Of a DNA stretch of 32,013 bases, positions 15,792 to 23,172 are shown in pieces. Source of the DNA: Flavobacteriaceae bacterium UBA7433 (GTDB lineage: Bacteria; Bacteroidota; Bacteroidia; Flavobacteriales; Flavobacteriaceae). The notes beneath the pieces are model-generated. The model was not told the origin of the DNA. It did not search any database and was given only the letters and a program-made list of their open reading frames with translations. Both the position numbers and the translations under genes were made by a program. Where the stretch lies: positions 1 through 32,013 of the forward strand of contig DLQL01000026.1 in assembly GCA_002477565.1 (NCBI GenBank). The letters run 5' to 3'. Position 1 is the stretch's first letter. Each line of letters opens with the position of its first letter.

Positions 15792-16979
15792 ATGAACACA
15801 ACCGCATACATCATACAAGGATACAGAACTGCTGTTGGGAAAGCACCAAAAGGGGTTTTTCGATTCAAAAGACCGGACGAATTGGCAGCAGAAACCATCG
15901 AACACCTGCTGAAAAATGTGCCCGCATTGGACAAATCTCGGATCGATGATGTGATTGTCGGAAATGCCATGCCGGAAGCAGAACAAGGATTAAATATTGG
16001 CCGACTGATTTCTTTGATGGGCTTGAAAATCGATACCGTTGCTGGAATGACGGTCAACCGTTATTGTGCGTCTGGTTTGGAGACAATAAGCATTGCTGCT
16101 GCAAAAATTCAAGCAGGCATGGCAGATTGTATTTTGGCCGGTGGTGTCGAAAGCATGAGCTACATCCCAATGGGAGGTTACAGACCGGTTCCCAATTACA
16201 AAGCAACTGCCGCAGGCCATGAAGATTACTATTGGGGAATGGGGTTGACCGCAGAAGCGGTTGCCAAGCAATACAAGGTTTCTCGGGAAGACCAAGATGC
16301 ATTTGCATTTCGTTCCCATCAAAAAGCTTTGAACGCCTTGGACAAGGATCTTTTCAAAGAGGACATTGTTCCGATTGAGGTGGAAGAAATTTTTATGAAC
16401 GAAGAAGACAATAAACAACAACGGAATTTTACCGTTTCCAAAGACGAAGGCCCCAGAAGAAGCACTTCCATAGAAGCACTGGCCAAACTAAAACCTGTTT
16501 TTGCGAATGGTGGATCTGTAACGGCTGGAAACTCATCACAGATGAGTGATGGTGCAGCTTTTGTGTTAGTCATGAGCGAAAAAATGGTCAAGGAATTGAA
16601 TTTAGAACCCATTGCTCGGATGGTTTCTTTTGCAGTAGCTGGCGTACCCCCAAAAATCATGGGAATTGGTCCTGTAAAAGCGATTCCTAAGGCTTTGGAT
16701 CGTGCAGGCATGCAACTCAAAGACATCGATTTGATTGAATTGAACGAGGCATTTGCTTCTCAATCTTTGGCAGTCTTACGCGCCTTAGAAATCAATCAGG
16801 AGATTGTGAATGTCAATGGAGGTGCCATTTCTCTTGGTCATCCCCTGGGATGCACAGGTGCAAAACTGTCTGTACAGCTGTTTAACGAAATGAGAAGACG
16901 AAAAAACAAGTACGGAATGGTCACCATGTGTGTCGGAACAGGACAAGGTGCCGCGGGGATTTATGAATTTTTAAAATAA
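15792..16979 (+). CDS. fadA: Acetyl-CoA acyltransferase (3-ketoacyl-CoA thiolase)
   Basis: A 395-residue thiolase that cleaves 3-ketoacyl-CoA with CoA in the last step of beta-oxidation. The acylated cysteine is Cys92 (NRYCASGLETI). The general-base histidine lies in GGAISLGHPLGCTGAKL, and the second active-site cysteine is in TMCVGTGQGAAG near the C-terminus. The NEAF motif (LIELNEAFASQ) is present, and length is standard. It sits between the FadN-like and acyl-CoA dehydrogenase genes with short gaps (51 and 31 nt). A degradative role is supported by these neighbours rather than by the sequence alone, since biosynthetic thiolases share the same motifs. Confidence 0.95.
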   Translation: MNTTAYIIQGYRTAVGKAPKGVFRFKRPDELAAETIEHLLKNVPALDKSRIDDVIVGNAMPEAEQGLNIGRLISLMGLKIDTVAGMTVNRYCASGLETISIAAAKIQAGMADCILAGGVESMSYIPMGGYRPVPNYKATAAGHEDYYWGMGLTAEAVAKQYKVSREDQDAFAFRSHQKALNALDKDLFKEDIVPIEVEEIFMNEEDNKQQRNFTVSKDEGPRRSTSIEALAKLKPVFANGGSVTAGNSSQMSDGAAFVLVMSEKMVKELNLEPIARMVSFAVAGVPPKIMGIGPVKAIPKALDRAGMQLKDIDLIELNEAFASQSLAVLRALEINQEIVNVNGGAISLGHPLGCTGAKLSVQLFNEMRRRKNKYGMVTMCVGTGQGAAGIYEFLK

Positions 16980-17010
16980 ATTTTATTTTTTCAACTTAAA
17001 AAAAGTAATT

Positions 17011-18804
17011 ATGGAAACAATAAAAGGAGGTGAGTTTTTAACCAAAGAAACAAAAGCAACCGATGTTTTTATCACGGAAGACTTTACGGAGGAACAACGA
17101 ATGATGAAAGTCTCGGTACAAGAATTTATTGACCGAGATGTGTGGCCACAAAAAAACCGTTTTGAAGAGGGGGACTATGCTTTTACAGAAGAAATCATGG
17201 TCAAAGCCGGAGAGATGGGGCTTCTGAGTATTTCTGTTCCAGAAGTCTATGGAGGAATGGGCATGGGATTTGTCTCGGCCATGTTGGTTTGTGATTATAT
17301 TTCTGGTGCTTCGGGCTCAATGGCTACTGCCTTTGGCGCTCACACAGGGATTGGAACCATGCCTATTTTGTTGTATGGGACTGAAGCCCAAAAACAAAAA
17401 TACGTTCCTAAGTTGGCTTCTGGAGAATGGTTTGGCTCTTATTGCCTTACAGAACCCGGAGCCGGAAGTGATGCCAACTCTGGAAAAACAAAAGCAACAC
17501 TCACAGAAGATGGCAAGCATTACCTGATTTCTGGTCAAAAGATGTGGATTTCAAATGCAGGGTTTTGCAGCTTGATGATTGTCTTTGCACGAATTGAAGA
17601 GGACAAAAACATCACTGCATTTATCGTTGAATACGACTCAAATACTCCAAACGGTATTCTCTTGGGCGAAGAAGAACACAAATTAGGCATCAAAGCATCT
17701 TCTACAAGACAAGTTTTTTTCAGCGACACAAAAGTTCCCTTGGAAAACATGCTTTCTGAAAGAGGTGCCGGTTTTAAAATTGCCTTAAATTCATTGAATG
17801 TAGGACGCATCAAATTGGCTGCAGCCTGCTTGGATGCATGCAGAAGAATCAACAACGAAGCCATCAAATACGCCAACGAACGGAAACAATTCAAAACACC
17901 CATTTCCTCTTTTGGTGCCATTCAGTACAAACTCGCAGAAATGGCTACGAAAACATATGTGTCAGAATCGGGTTGTTACCGAGCAGCAAAAGACATTCAA
18001 AACAAAATTGATGAATTTATTGCAGCCGGTAAATCACACCAAGAAGCAGAATTAAAAGGAGTCGAAGAATACGCCATCGAATGTGCCATCTTAAAAGTAT
18101 ACGCCTCTGAGACAGTACAATACGTAACCGATGAGGGCATACAGATTTTTGGAGGCATGGGATTTTCCAAAGAAACCCCTATGGAAGCAGCTTGGCGAGA
18201 TGCGCGCATTGGTAGAATCTATGAAGGAACAAATGAGATCAATCGCCTTTTGACTGTTGGCATGCTTCTAAAAAAAGCATTGAAAGGGGAACTAGACTTG
18301 ATGACTCCAGCCATGGAGGTAGCTCAGGAATTGATGGGTATTCCAGCGTTTGAGACGCCTGACTATTCGGTATTGTTTTCTGAAGAAAATGCAATGGTTT
18401 CAAATTTAAAAAAAGTAGCCTTGATGATTGCCGGAAAGGCAGTGGAAATCCATGGCATGGAACTCGAAAAGCAACAACAATTGGTCTCTTGCATAGCAGA
18501 AATCATTATAGAAATTTATTTGGCAGAATCCACGCTCTTGAAAACAGCAAAAAGAGTGCAACAGGCTCCTGATGCAGATAGCAAAGCACAAATTGCCATG
18601 GCTCAATTAAACCTGTTCAATGCCGTAGAAAAGATCTCGAGCAAAGCAAAAGAAGCTATTTTTTCATTGGTCAAGGGAGACGAACAGCAAATGCTGCTCA
18701 TGGGCTTGAAACGATTCACCAAGTACCACAACCATCCTGATGCAATCGCGTTGCGAAAATCAATCGCCTCGAAATTGATCTCTGAAAACAGGTATTCTTT
18801 CTAA
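17011..18804 (+). CDS. fadE: Acyl-CoA dehydrogenase, long form (FadE-like)
   Basis: A 597-residue FAD enzyme for the first oxidation step of fatty acyl-CoA. The FAD and substrate region CLTEPGAGSDANSGKTKA and the second block MWISNAGFCSLMIVFA are clear. The catalytic-base region reads IYEGTNEINR with a glutamate at the usual place. About 170 residues follow the normal acyl-CoA dehydrogenase core, as in VLCAD/ACAD9 and Bacillus FadE (594 aa), and probably form the extra C-terminal domain. It is the last gene of the operon, followed by a strong terminator. The electron acceptor (ETF) genes are not in the window. Confidence 0.95.
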   Translation: METIKGGEFLTKETKATDVFITEDFTEEQRMMKVSVQEFIDRDVWPQKNRFEEGDYAFTEEIMVKAGEMGLLSISVPEVYGGMGMGFVSAMLVCDYISGASGSMATAFGAHTGIGTMPILLYGTEAQKQKYVPKLASGEWFGSYCLTEPGAGSDANSGKTKATLTEDGKHYLISGQKMWISNAGFCSLMIVFARIEEDKNITAFIVEYDSNTPNGILLGEEEHKLGIKASSTRQVFFSDTKVPLENMLSERGAGFKIALNSLNVGRIKLAAACLDACRRINNEAIKYANERKQFKTPISSFGAIQYKLAEMATKTYVSESGCYRAAKDIQNKIDEFIAAGKSHQEAELKGVEEYAIECAILKVYASETVQYVTDEGIQIFGGMGFSKETPMEAAWRDARIGRIYEGTNEINRLLTVGMLLKKALKGELDLMTPAMEVAQELMGIPAFETPDYSVLFSEENAMVSNLKKVALMIAGKAVEIHGMELEKQQQLVSCIAEIIIEIYLAESTLLKTAKRVQQAPDADSKAQIAMAQLNLFNAVEKISSKAKEAIFSLVKGDEQQMLLMGLKRFTKYHNHPDAIALRKSIASKLISENRYSF

Positions 18805-18830
18805 AAAAAAGATTCCCGAAAACCTTAAGA

Positions 18831-18864
18831 AACACCTTTTGCTAGTCATAAAGGTGTTTTTTTT
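18831..18864 (+). terminator. Rho-independent terminator of the fad operon
   Basis: AACACCTTT and AAAGGTGTT form a 9-bp perfect stem around a 10-nt loop, followed by a run of eight T (18857-18864, the first two shared with the stem). It lies 27 nt after the acyl-CoA dehydrogenase stop. Confidence 0.9.
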
Positions 18865-19035
18865 GTGTCGTGTGTTTGCACAGAGGATAAAAAACGTCAT
18901 TAGTATGACAATAGTGGCAAATAATTTTTAAAAAATATTACTATTATTTTGCATTATTAACATTTGTTAATTACCTTTAGACAAGGGTTGTATAACTAAA
19001 ATTTTAGTTCATTGAAAAATTGAAAATTTCTTGAA

Positions 19036-19321
19036 GAGTTTTGAACACTATTGGATATCTATCTTTAACCGATACTAGCTGTTCTGCAACCTTGAGAAAA
19101 GAATGCCCATCAGTGCCAAAACAAAGGAGAAATCACACATAAGATATGCTCTCAAAACTCGATCCTTTGAAGCGAATCCTAGGGTCACAGTTGGTGTTCC
19201 AAAATAACTGACAAAACGGAAGGAAACGACTCTTGTTTAAAGACAATGTCGGTGATTTCTATGTCTGAATTAATCTTTTGGGACAATCAACGAAATGGGG
19301 GGGCAACCCCCCATTTCATTT
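19036..19321 (+). ncRNA. Candidate structured RNA of unknown family
   Basis: GAGTTTTGA (19036-19044) is perfectly complementary to TCAAAACTC (19152-19160). ACAAAGGAGAAATCACACAT contains AGAAATCACACAT (19128-19140), which pairs with 19246-19260 over 13 bp apart from a 2-nt bulge. These two helices interleave, as in a pseudoknot. Local stems include GATCCT/AGGGTC and CAGTT/AACTG. A competing pair TTGAGA (19092-19097) with TCTCAA (19150-19155) excludes the first helix. The stretch ends at an 11-bp GC-rich hairpin with a GCAA loop (19292-19317) followed by ATTTT. I found none of the hallmark sequences of tmRNA, RNase P RNA or SRP RNA. No promoter was found. Extent and strand are inferred from the terminal hairpin. 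Confidence 0.4.
19292..19321 (+). terminator. GC-rich hairpin with GCAA loop, possible terminator
   Basis: GAAATGGGGGG (19292-19302) and CCCCCCATTTC (19307-19317) pair over 11 bp with a GCAA tetraloop, followed by only ATTTT. Stability is high but the T-run is short, so it may be a terminator or a structural domain of an RNA. It is on the plus strand, because the other side has no T-run. Confidence 0.55.
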
Positions 19322-19516
19322 TAAAACATTCTTGGGAAGAACAAAAATAAAATCCTTGAAGGGTTTCAAACTCATAAAAAAAGCTCCCCATTCACAATTT
19401 AACAACCACCAAAATACCGGCCAATTAATTGATTTAAACAAAAATTAAACTGAAAAGCTCCTTTTTGCATACAATCCTATTTGTTTGTAAAGAAAACTAC
19501 AAAACAGTTGTTTGAA

Positions 19517-20377
19517 ATGAAAAAAATACTTTTGCCTACAGACTTTTCTGAAAATTCATGGAACGCCATTTGCTACGCCCTAGAGCTCTTTAAAACAACC
19601 GAATGCTTGTTGTATTTGGTGCATACTTACACCCCTATATTGTACAATCCTGAACTTAGTCTTACGAGCAGACGAGATTTAGAACTGATGGACATCACAC
19701 GTAAAAACTCTCAAAACAGACTCAAAAAGACAAAGGAAAAGATTTTAGAAAAATATCCAAATGACAAACACCAATTCGAAACAATTTCATCTTTCAACAC
19801 CTTGCAATCGGAAATCGAAAAGCTGACGGAAGCACATGCAATTGAGTTGATTGTGATGGGAACCAAAGGAGCTAGTGGGATTCAAAAGATTTTGTTTGGC
19901 ACCAATACCATTCACGCAATAGACAAAACAAAGTGTCCGATCCTGGCAATCCCTCAAAAACACCCCTTCTCCCCGCTCGTTAAAATCTTATTTCCAACAA
20001 ATTACGAAGTAAACTTTCAAAAAGAAACGCTCAAAGAACTCTTGGAAATTGGCACAAATAACCACTCAATGATCCATATTTTAAACGCCACTTATGGGTA
20101 CAATTTATCTACCCAACAAAAAGAAAACAAATTGCAACTTGAAAAGCTGTTTCATGGCATTGCTCACTTATTTCACTTTGTTGACAACCAAAACACAGAA
20201 GAAACTATTGAGAATTTTAAAAAAAATACACCGATAGACCTGATCGTTATGCTGCGTTACAAACACACGTTTTTTGAAAAATTATTTTCAGGTTCTCTGA
20301 TACATCAAATTGGGTTTCATTTGCAAAAGCCTTTGTTGGTATTGCCTGTATTGAAAAAAAATGGCAAAAGTGACTGA
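19517..20377 (+). CDS. Tandem universal stress protein (UspA family)
   Basis: A 286-residue protein made of two UspA folds. The first (1-143) starts with the standard MKKILLPTDFSENS. It carries the ATP-binding loop G115-xx-G118-x9-G128-T (GTKGASGIQKILFGT), so it can probably bind nucleotide. The second (about 148-286) begins KILFPTNYEV and keeps the fold (DLIVMLRY, LLVLPV) but lacks the glycine loop. Tandem UspA proteins of this size are usual in Flavobacteria. The ATG at 19517 gives a canonical start; a TTG 36 nt upstream is rejected. It leads a cluster with the eRF1-like, Hsp20 and unknown coiled-coil genes, pointing to a stress role. Confidence 0.92.
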   Translation: MKKILLPTDFSENSWNAICYALELFKTTECLLYLVHTYTPILYNPELSLTSRRDLELMDITRKNSQNRLKKTKEKILEKYPNDKHQFETISSFNTLQSEIEKLTEAHAIELIVMGTKGASGIQKILFGTNTIHAIDKTKCPILAIPQKHPFSPLVKILFPTNYEVNFQKETLKELLEIGTNNHSMIHILNATYGYNLSTQQKENKLQLEKLFHGIAHLFHFVDNQNTEETIENFKKNTPIDLIVMLRYKHTFFEKLFSGSLIHQIGFHLQKPLLVLPVLKKNGKSD

Positions 20378-20438
20378 AAATTATATGGAATGAAAGAAAC
20401 TTAATTCATAAACACCAACAAACCTAAAGCACAAACCC

Positions 20439-20849
20439 ATGAAGCAAATTGGTATCTGGATTGACAAACGAAAAGCACATATTGTAGACCTTTCAAACAA
20501 ACAAAACCCATTCAAAACCATTGCGTCCAATTTGGATGATTTTCATGTAAAAGGTGGGTCTGGAACCCGACTCAAAGGGGGGCCACAAGATGTTGTACAC
20601 GATAGCAAATACCTTGAACGTGAAAAACAACAACTTAAAAACTATTTCAAAACAATTGTAACTGAAATCAAAGATGCGGATGAATTGGTGATTTTTGGTC
20701 CAGCTGAAACCAATTTCAAATTAAAAAAAGAATTGCACGAACACTACAAAGAGTTGTTTTGCAAAACAAGTGAAGTTCAAAAAAAAGACAACATGACAGA
20801 CAATCAAATTGTCGCATTGGTACGCGAATATTATTCCAAGCAACGCTAG
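20439..20849 (+). CDS. Small eRF1-domain-like protein, function unknown
   Basis: A 136-residue soluble protein. The start MKQIGIWIDKRKAHIVDL has the alternating hydrophobic beta-strand and D-K-A pattern of the RNase H/actin-like fold seen in bacterial eRF1-type (baeRF) and host-attachment-type proteins. A glycine-rich block (GGSGTRLKGGPQDVVHDSKYLEREK, about residues 39-63) follows, then helices and a strand reading ADELVIFGPAET. Homologues with this same block occur widely in Bacteroidota and are usually called hypothetical or translational machinery proteins. The family look is recognised, but the function is not. It lies 61 nt after the universal stress gene and 115 nt before Hsp20. Confidence 0.6.
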   Translation: MKQIGIWIDKRKAHIVDLSNKQNPFKTIASNLDDFHVKGGSGTRLKGGPQDVVHDSKYLEREKQQLKNYFKTIVTEIKDADELVIFGPAETNFKLKKELHEHYKELFCKTSEVQKKDNMTDNQIVALVREYYSKQR

Positions 20850-20921
20850 CAAAACACCTGCCTCAAAAAAAATAATTTATAGATGTTGACAAATATCATT
20901 TTATATGCTTTTTTCATCTTA

Positions 20922-20929
20922 TACTTTTG
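20922..20929 (+). promoter_or_regulatory. -7 element (TACTTTTG) for hsp20
   Basis: TACTTTTG is an exact TAnnTTTG match 35 nt upstream of the preferred hsp20 ATG. The -33 region carries a T-rich stretch (TTTTA near 20899) but no clean TTTG. An alternative ATG at 20905 lies upstream of this element, which argues against that start. Confidence 0.45.
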
Positions 20930-20964
20930 AACATCCGCAGACGTTTAACTTAAATAAATATGCC

Positions 20965-21414
20965 ATGACACTTTTAAAATTCAACACACAAAACGCTCTA
21001 TTTCCTTGGAGAAATGATGCGTTTAAAAATTTACTGAGCTTCGACCCATTTGTCAATGATGATTTCACATTTGACAACGGAATATTACCCGCCATGAACA
21101 TTCAAGAAAAAGATGATTTGTTTGAAATCGAGTTTGCCGTTCCTGGGTTTTCAAAAGAAGATTTTAACATCACTCTCGATGAAAACATACTACATGTTTC
21201 TGGAGAAAAAACTCAAGAGGAAGAAGAAACAACGGAAAATTATAAGCGCAAAGAGTTTTCCTTCAATTCTTTTAATAGATCGCTCAAACTTCCCGCCTCT
21301 GCCGATTTGGAAGTCAACGTAAATGCGACTTACAAAAAAGGGATTTTACAGTTGCAATTGGCAAAAAAAGAAGCTGTAAAAACAAGCCCTGAAAAACAAA
21401 TTAAAATCAGTTGA
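20965..21414 (+). CDS. Small heat shock protein, Hsp20/alpha-crystallin family
   Basis: A 149-residue ATP-independent chaperone that holds unfolding proteins in the cytosol. The alpha-crystallin domain (about 44-135) has the typical strands: PAMNIQEKDDLFEIEFAVPGFSKEDFNITLDENILHVSGEK at its start and the conserved hairpin region ATYKKGILQLQLAKK. The C-terminal tail ends KQIKIS, an I-x-I-like motif that docks subunits into oligomers. The start at 20965 (MTLLKFN) is chosen because the frame's earlier ATG adds 20 residues unlike the family and precedes the likely promoter. It is part of the stress cluster. Confidence 0.93.
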   Translation: MTLLKFNTQNALFPWRNDAFKNLLSFDPFVNDDFTFDNGILPAMNIQEKDDLFEIEFAVPGFSKEDFNITLDENILHVSGEKTQEEEETTENYKRKEFSFNSFNRSLKLPASADLEVNVNATYKKGILQLQLAKKEAVKTSPEKQIKIS

Positions 21415-21468
21415 TTGAAAATGCATCAACTGACAAACAAGATTGAAACTTGTGTTTGTTAAAAAAAA

Positions 21469-21523
21469 GGAACTGTCTTTTAAGAGGGGAACTGTCGAAA
21501 ATCTATCAAACAGTTTCCCTTTT
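21469..21523 (+). terminator. Hairpin with duplicated 5' arm after hsp20
   Basis: AAGAGGGGAACTGT (21482-21495) pairs with ACAGTTTCCCTTTT (21510-21523) over 14 bp with two G-T pairs and a 14-nt loop, ending in T4. The left arm core GGAACTGTC is also present at 21469-21477, so two alternative stems can use the same right arm. Possible terminator or attenuator before the next gene, whose ATG is 23 nt further. Confidence 0.5.
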
Positions 21524-21546
21524 CAGCATTAAAAACCACGAACAAA

Positions 21547-21972
21547 ATGAAAAAAAAAGAGATAAAAACAGGAACATCAGAGATGTACCAAGCAACCAAT
21601 AGATGGATCTCCGAATTAAAATTCATTGCAGACGAAGAACATTTTTTTGAAGAATTGATTCTCGATTACACACTAGCCTTTCTGGACAAAGAACACATTG
21701 TCAAGTCTAAAAAAACAATAGACTCATTGAAAAAAAATCAAAAGATGGGAGCTGACCTCCTTCAACATTTGCAAGTTCACAGAAACCGACTTCAAGAACT
21801 GTTGGACGACATTATAGTCCCCAATGAATACGAAACCTATCGAAACAAACACTTTGATTGGGCCATTCAAACAAATACGTTGAAAGAAAGAAATCGAAAA
21901 CTCAAAAAGGAGCTCTATGTTGTTTTGAAAAAATACCTCAAAAAAAATAAACAAAAGAAAATAACATCCTAA
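21547..21972 (+). CDS. Hypothetical coiled-coil protein in the stress cluster, 141 aa
   Basis: I do not recognise this family. It is a soluble, charged, helix-rich protein without signal peptide or membrane segment. The N-terminal third has aromatic and acidic residues (RWISELKFIADEEHFFEELI). The middle is likely a coiled coil (VKSKKTIDSLKKNQKMGADLLQHLQVHRNRLQELL), and the C-terminus is strongly basic (RNRKLKKELYVVLKKYLKKNKQKK). The sequence has no cysteine. It follows hsp20 by 132 nt with a hairpin between them, so co-expression is possible but not shown. It could be a nucleic acid or ribosome-associated stress protein, which is only a guess from charge. Confidence 0.7.
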   Translation: MKKKEIKTGTSEMYQATNRWISELKFIADEEHFFEELILDYTLAFLDKEHIVKSKKTIDSLKKNQKMGADLLQHLQVHRNRLQELLDDIIVPNEYETYRNKHFDWAIQTNTLKERNRKLKKELYVVLKKYLKKNKQKKITS

Positions 21973-22089
21973 AACTCTTGTCATTAAATTCTTTAAAAAC
22001 AATTGTATTTCTTCTTTCAAGTACAGATATTGACTTGAAAAGATTGGGTTTTATCAACTCTTTAGACATGCTGTAAAGATTTTGTATTG

Positions 22090-22123
22090 TTTGAATTTTA
22101 TTTTTTTCTTTTGTCTATCTTTG
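22090..22123 (+). promoter_or_regulatory. Promoter of the Cys-rich small membrane protein gene
   Basis: TTTG at 22090-22093 and TATCTTTG at 22116-22123, spaced by 22 nt, match both Bacteroidota elements, the spacer being slightly long. The predicted leader is about 15 nt. Confidence 0.5.
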
Positions 22124-22144
22124 CAACTCAAAACTATTTTGTTC

Positions 22145-22330
22145 ATGAAACTTCTTCTAATTACTTTTTTCCTATTGGCACTTGGATTTGCAGGGATTGC
22201 TATTAAAATTTGGGCAAAAAAAGACGGGGAGTTCTCAGGGACATGCGCCAGTCAAAACAGCAATTTCAATGAAAAGGGAGAGCCTTGTGGTTTTTGCGGA
22301 AAAATGCCGGAAGACTGCGAAAACAAGTAA
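22145..22330 (+). CDS. Small Cys-rich membrane protein, 61 aa
   Basis: A protein of 61 residues with one N-terminal hydrophobic segment (about 2-24, LLLITFFLLALGFAGIAIKIW) and a short outward or cytoplasmic tail that holds four cysteines in the order GTCASQN...EPCGFCGKMPEDCEN (C-x(n)-C-x2-C-x(n)-C). Similar small proteins are frequent in Flavobacteria, sometimes called membrane or secreted protein, without known function. The CGFC pair could bind metal or form a disulfide. The chosen ATG is 21 codons after a TTG in the same frame and follows a promoter match at a good distance. Confidence 0.72.
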   Translation: MKLLLITFFLLALGFAGIAIKIWAKKDGEFSGTCASQNSNFNEKGEPCGFCGKMPEDCENK

Positions 22331-22526
22331 CATCATCTTCATTGATCTGTAACTCTTTTCGGAGATAACAACGTCTCTTCCATCCATTCATTTCCTGGTA
22401 TGTTAAATTCACAAATTTTAAAAAAAAATAATTTTTGTGCATTTTTTAGGAAATTACACCTACTTTTAAAAGCTTTACTTTTTTTATCCCCTATTTATTT
22501 TAGTCCGTCTGGAATTTGAAAATAAC

Positions 22527-23087
22527 ATGACAGAATCAATTCAACTATATATTGCTGAGGCAAAACAGGGCAAACAAGCTGCTTTCAAAGCTTTGCTCAA
22601 TCATTATTGGAATGACATCTACCGATTTCAATTTTCCAAAACCAATGACGAAAACAAAGCAGAAGACATCACCATTCAGACTTTCTCAAGAGCATTTGAC
22701 AAGATAGACTTGTACAAGGACTCCTACAATTTTAAAACTTGGCTGCTTTCCATTTCTAAAAATTTACAGATTGACGAATTGAGAAAAACAAAAAAAGAGT
22801 TGTTAACAATAGATCCTATTTTCAATTACACACAAGACATCACCGATGATGCTCCTTCTCCAGAAGACCAATTGATCATCGAACAAAACCTTTCGCAGTT
22901 GCTCGCGCACATCAAACTCTTAAAACCTCACTACCAAAAAGTAATTCATTTAAGATATTTTCAAGAATTGACTTACAAAGAGATTGCAGCGGAATTAAAT
23001 GAGCCAATCAACAATGTCAAAGTCAAACTTCTGAGAGCGAAAAAACTCCTCGCAGAAATCATCCAAAACTCAAATTCTTTAAATTAA
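22527..23087 (+). CDS. ECF sigma factor (RNA polymerase sigma-70 family)
   Basis: A 186-residue sigma factor with only regions 2 and 4, as in the ECF group. Region 2 runs from about 14 to 90 (DIYRFQFSKTNDENKAEDITIQTFSRAFDKI, then NFKTWLLSISKNLQIDELRK). Region 4 is at about 130-180 with the helix-turn-helix YKEIAAELNEPINNVKVKLLRAKKLLAEI. Most ECF genes have an anti-sigma gene beside them, but here the next gene is the Nramp-like transporter and no membrane anti-sigma is seen. The factor may be controlled by expression or by a distant partner. Regulon unknown. Confidence 0.93.
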   Translation: MTESIQLYIAEAKQGKQAAFKALLNHYWNDIYRFQFSKTNDENKAEDITIQTFSRAFDKIDLYKDSYNFKTWLLSISKNLQIDELRKTKKELLTIDPIFNYTQDITDDAPSPEDQLIIEQNLSQLLAHIKLLKPHYQKVIHLRYFQELTYKEIAAELNEPINNVKVKLLRAKKLLAEIIQNSNSLN

Positions 23088-23172
23088 AATACATCCTTCA
23101 AAACAAACGTATTAACAAATACTTCAATCCCTTTTCACAAAACTTTCTTAGCTCCCTTTACACACTCAAAAC

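Larger units (their letters stand above)
18865..19516. other. Gene-free stretch of ~650 nt
   Basis: No convincing protein gene is present on either strand. The left third (to about 19030) is very AT-rich with no clear promoter match. The middle (about 19030-19320) has mixed base composition and strong internal complementarity and is listed as a candidate structured RNA. The right third holds two short hairpins: TTCTT/AAGAA near 19330-19341, and AAATCC/GGGTTT at 19350-19366. The rest is an AT-rich leader to the universal stress gene. Confidence 0.6.

Noticed and set aside
19103..19207. A 34-codon reading frame (and an overlapping 21-codon frame at 19146-19211) in the 19-kb gap
   Set aside because: No ribosome site or promoter at the right place, overlapping frames with rare AGG codons, and the same bases take part in the long-range pairings. 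More likely chance within a structured RNA.
19211..19240. GGAAGGAAAC stretch resembling the SRP RNA tetraloop region
   Set aside because: The flanking bases do not form the required stem with the CC before GGAA, and the AGCAG side is missing.
20439..20849. GGPQ in the 136-aa protein as a true release-factor GGQ motif
   Set aside because: The motif is only loosely similar and sits early in the chain; there is no domain evidence for peptide release, so no function is claimed.
20905..20964. Longer start for the Hsp20 gene
   Set aside because: The extra 20 residues span the likely promoter (TACTTTTG) and are not family-like.
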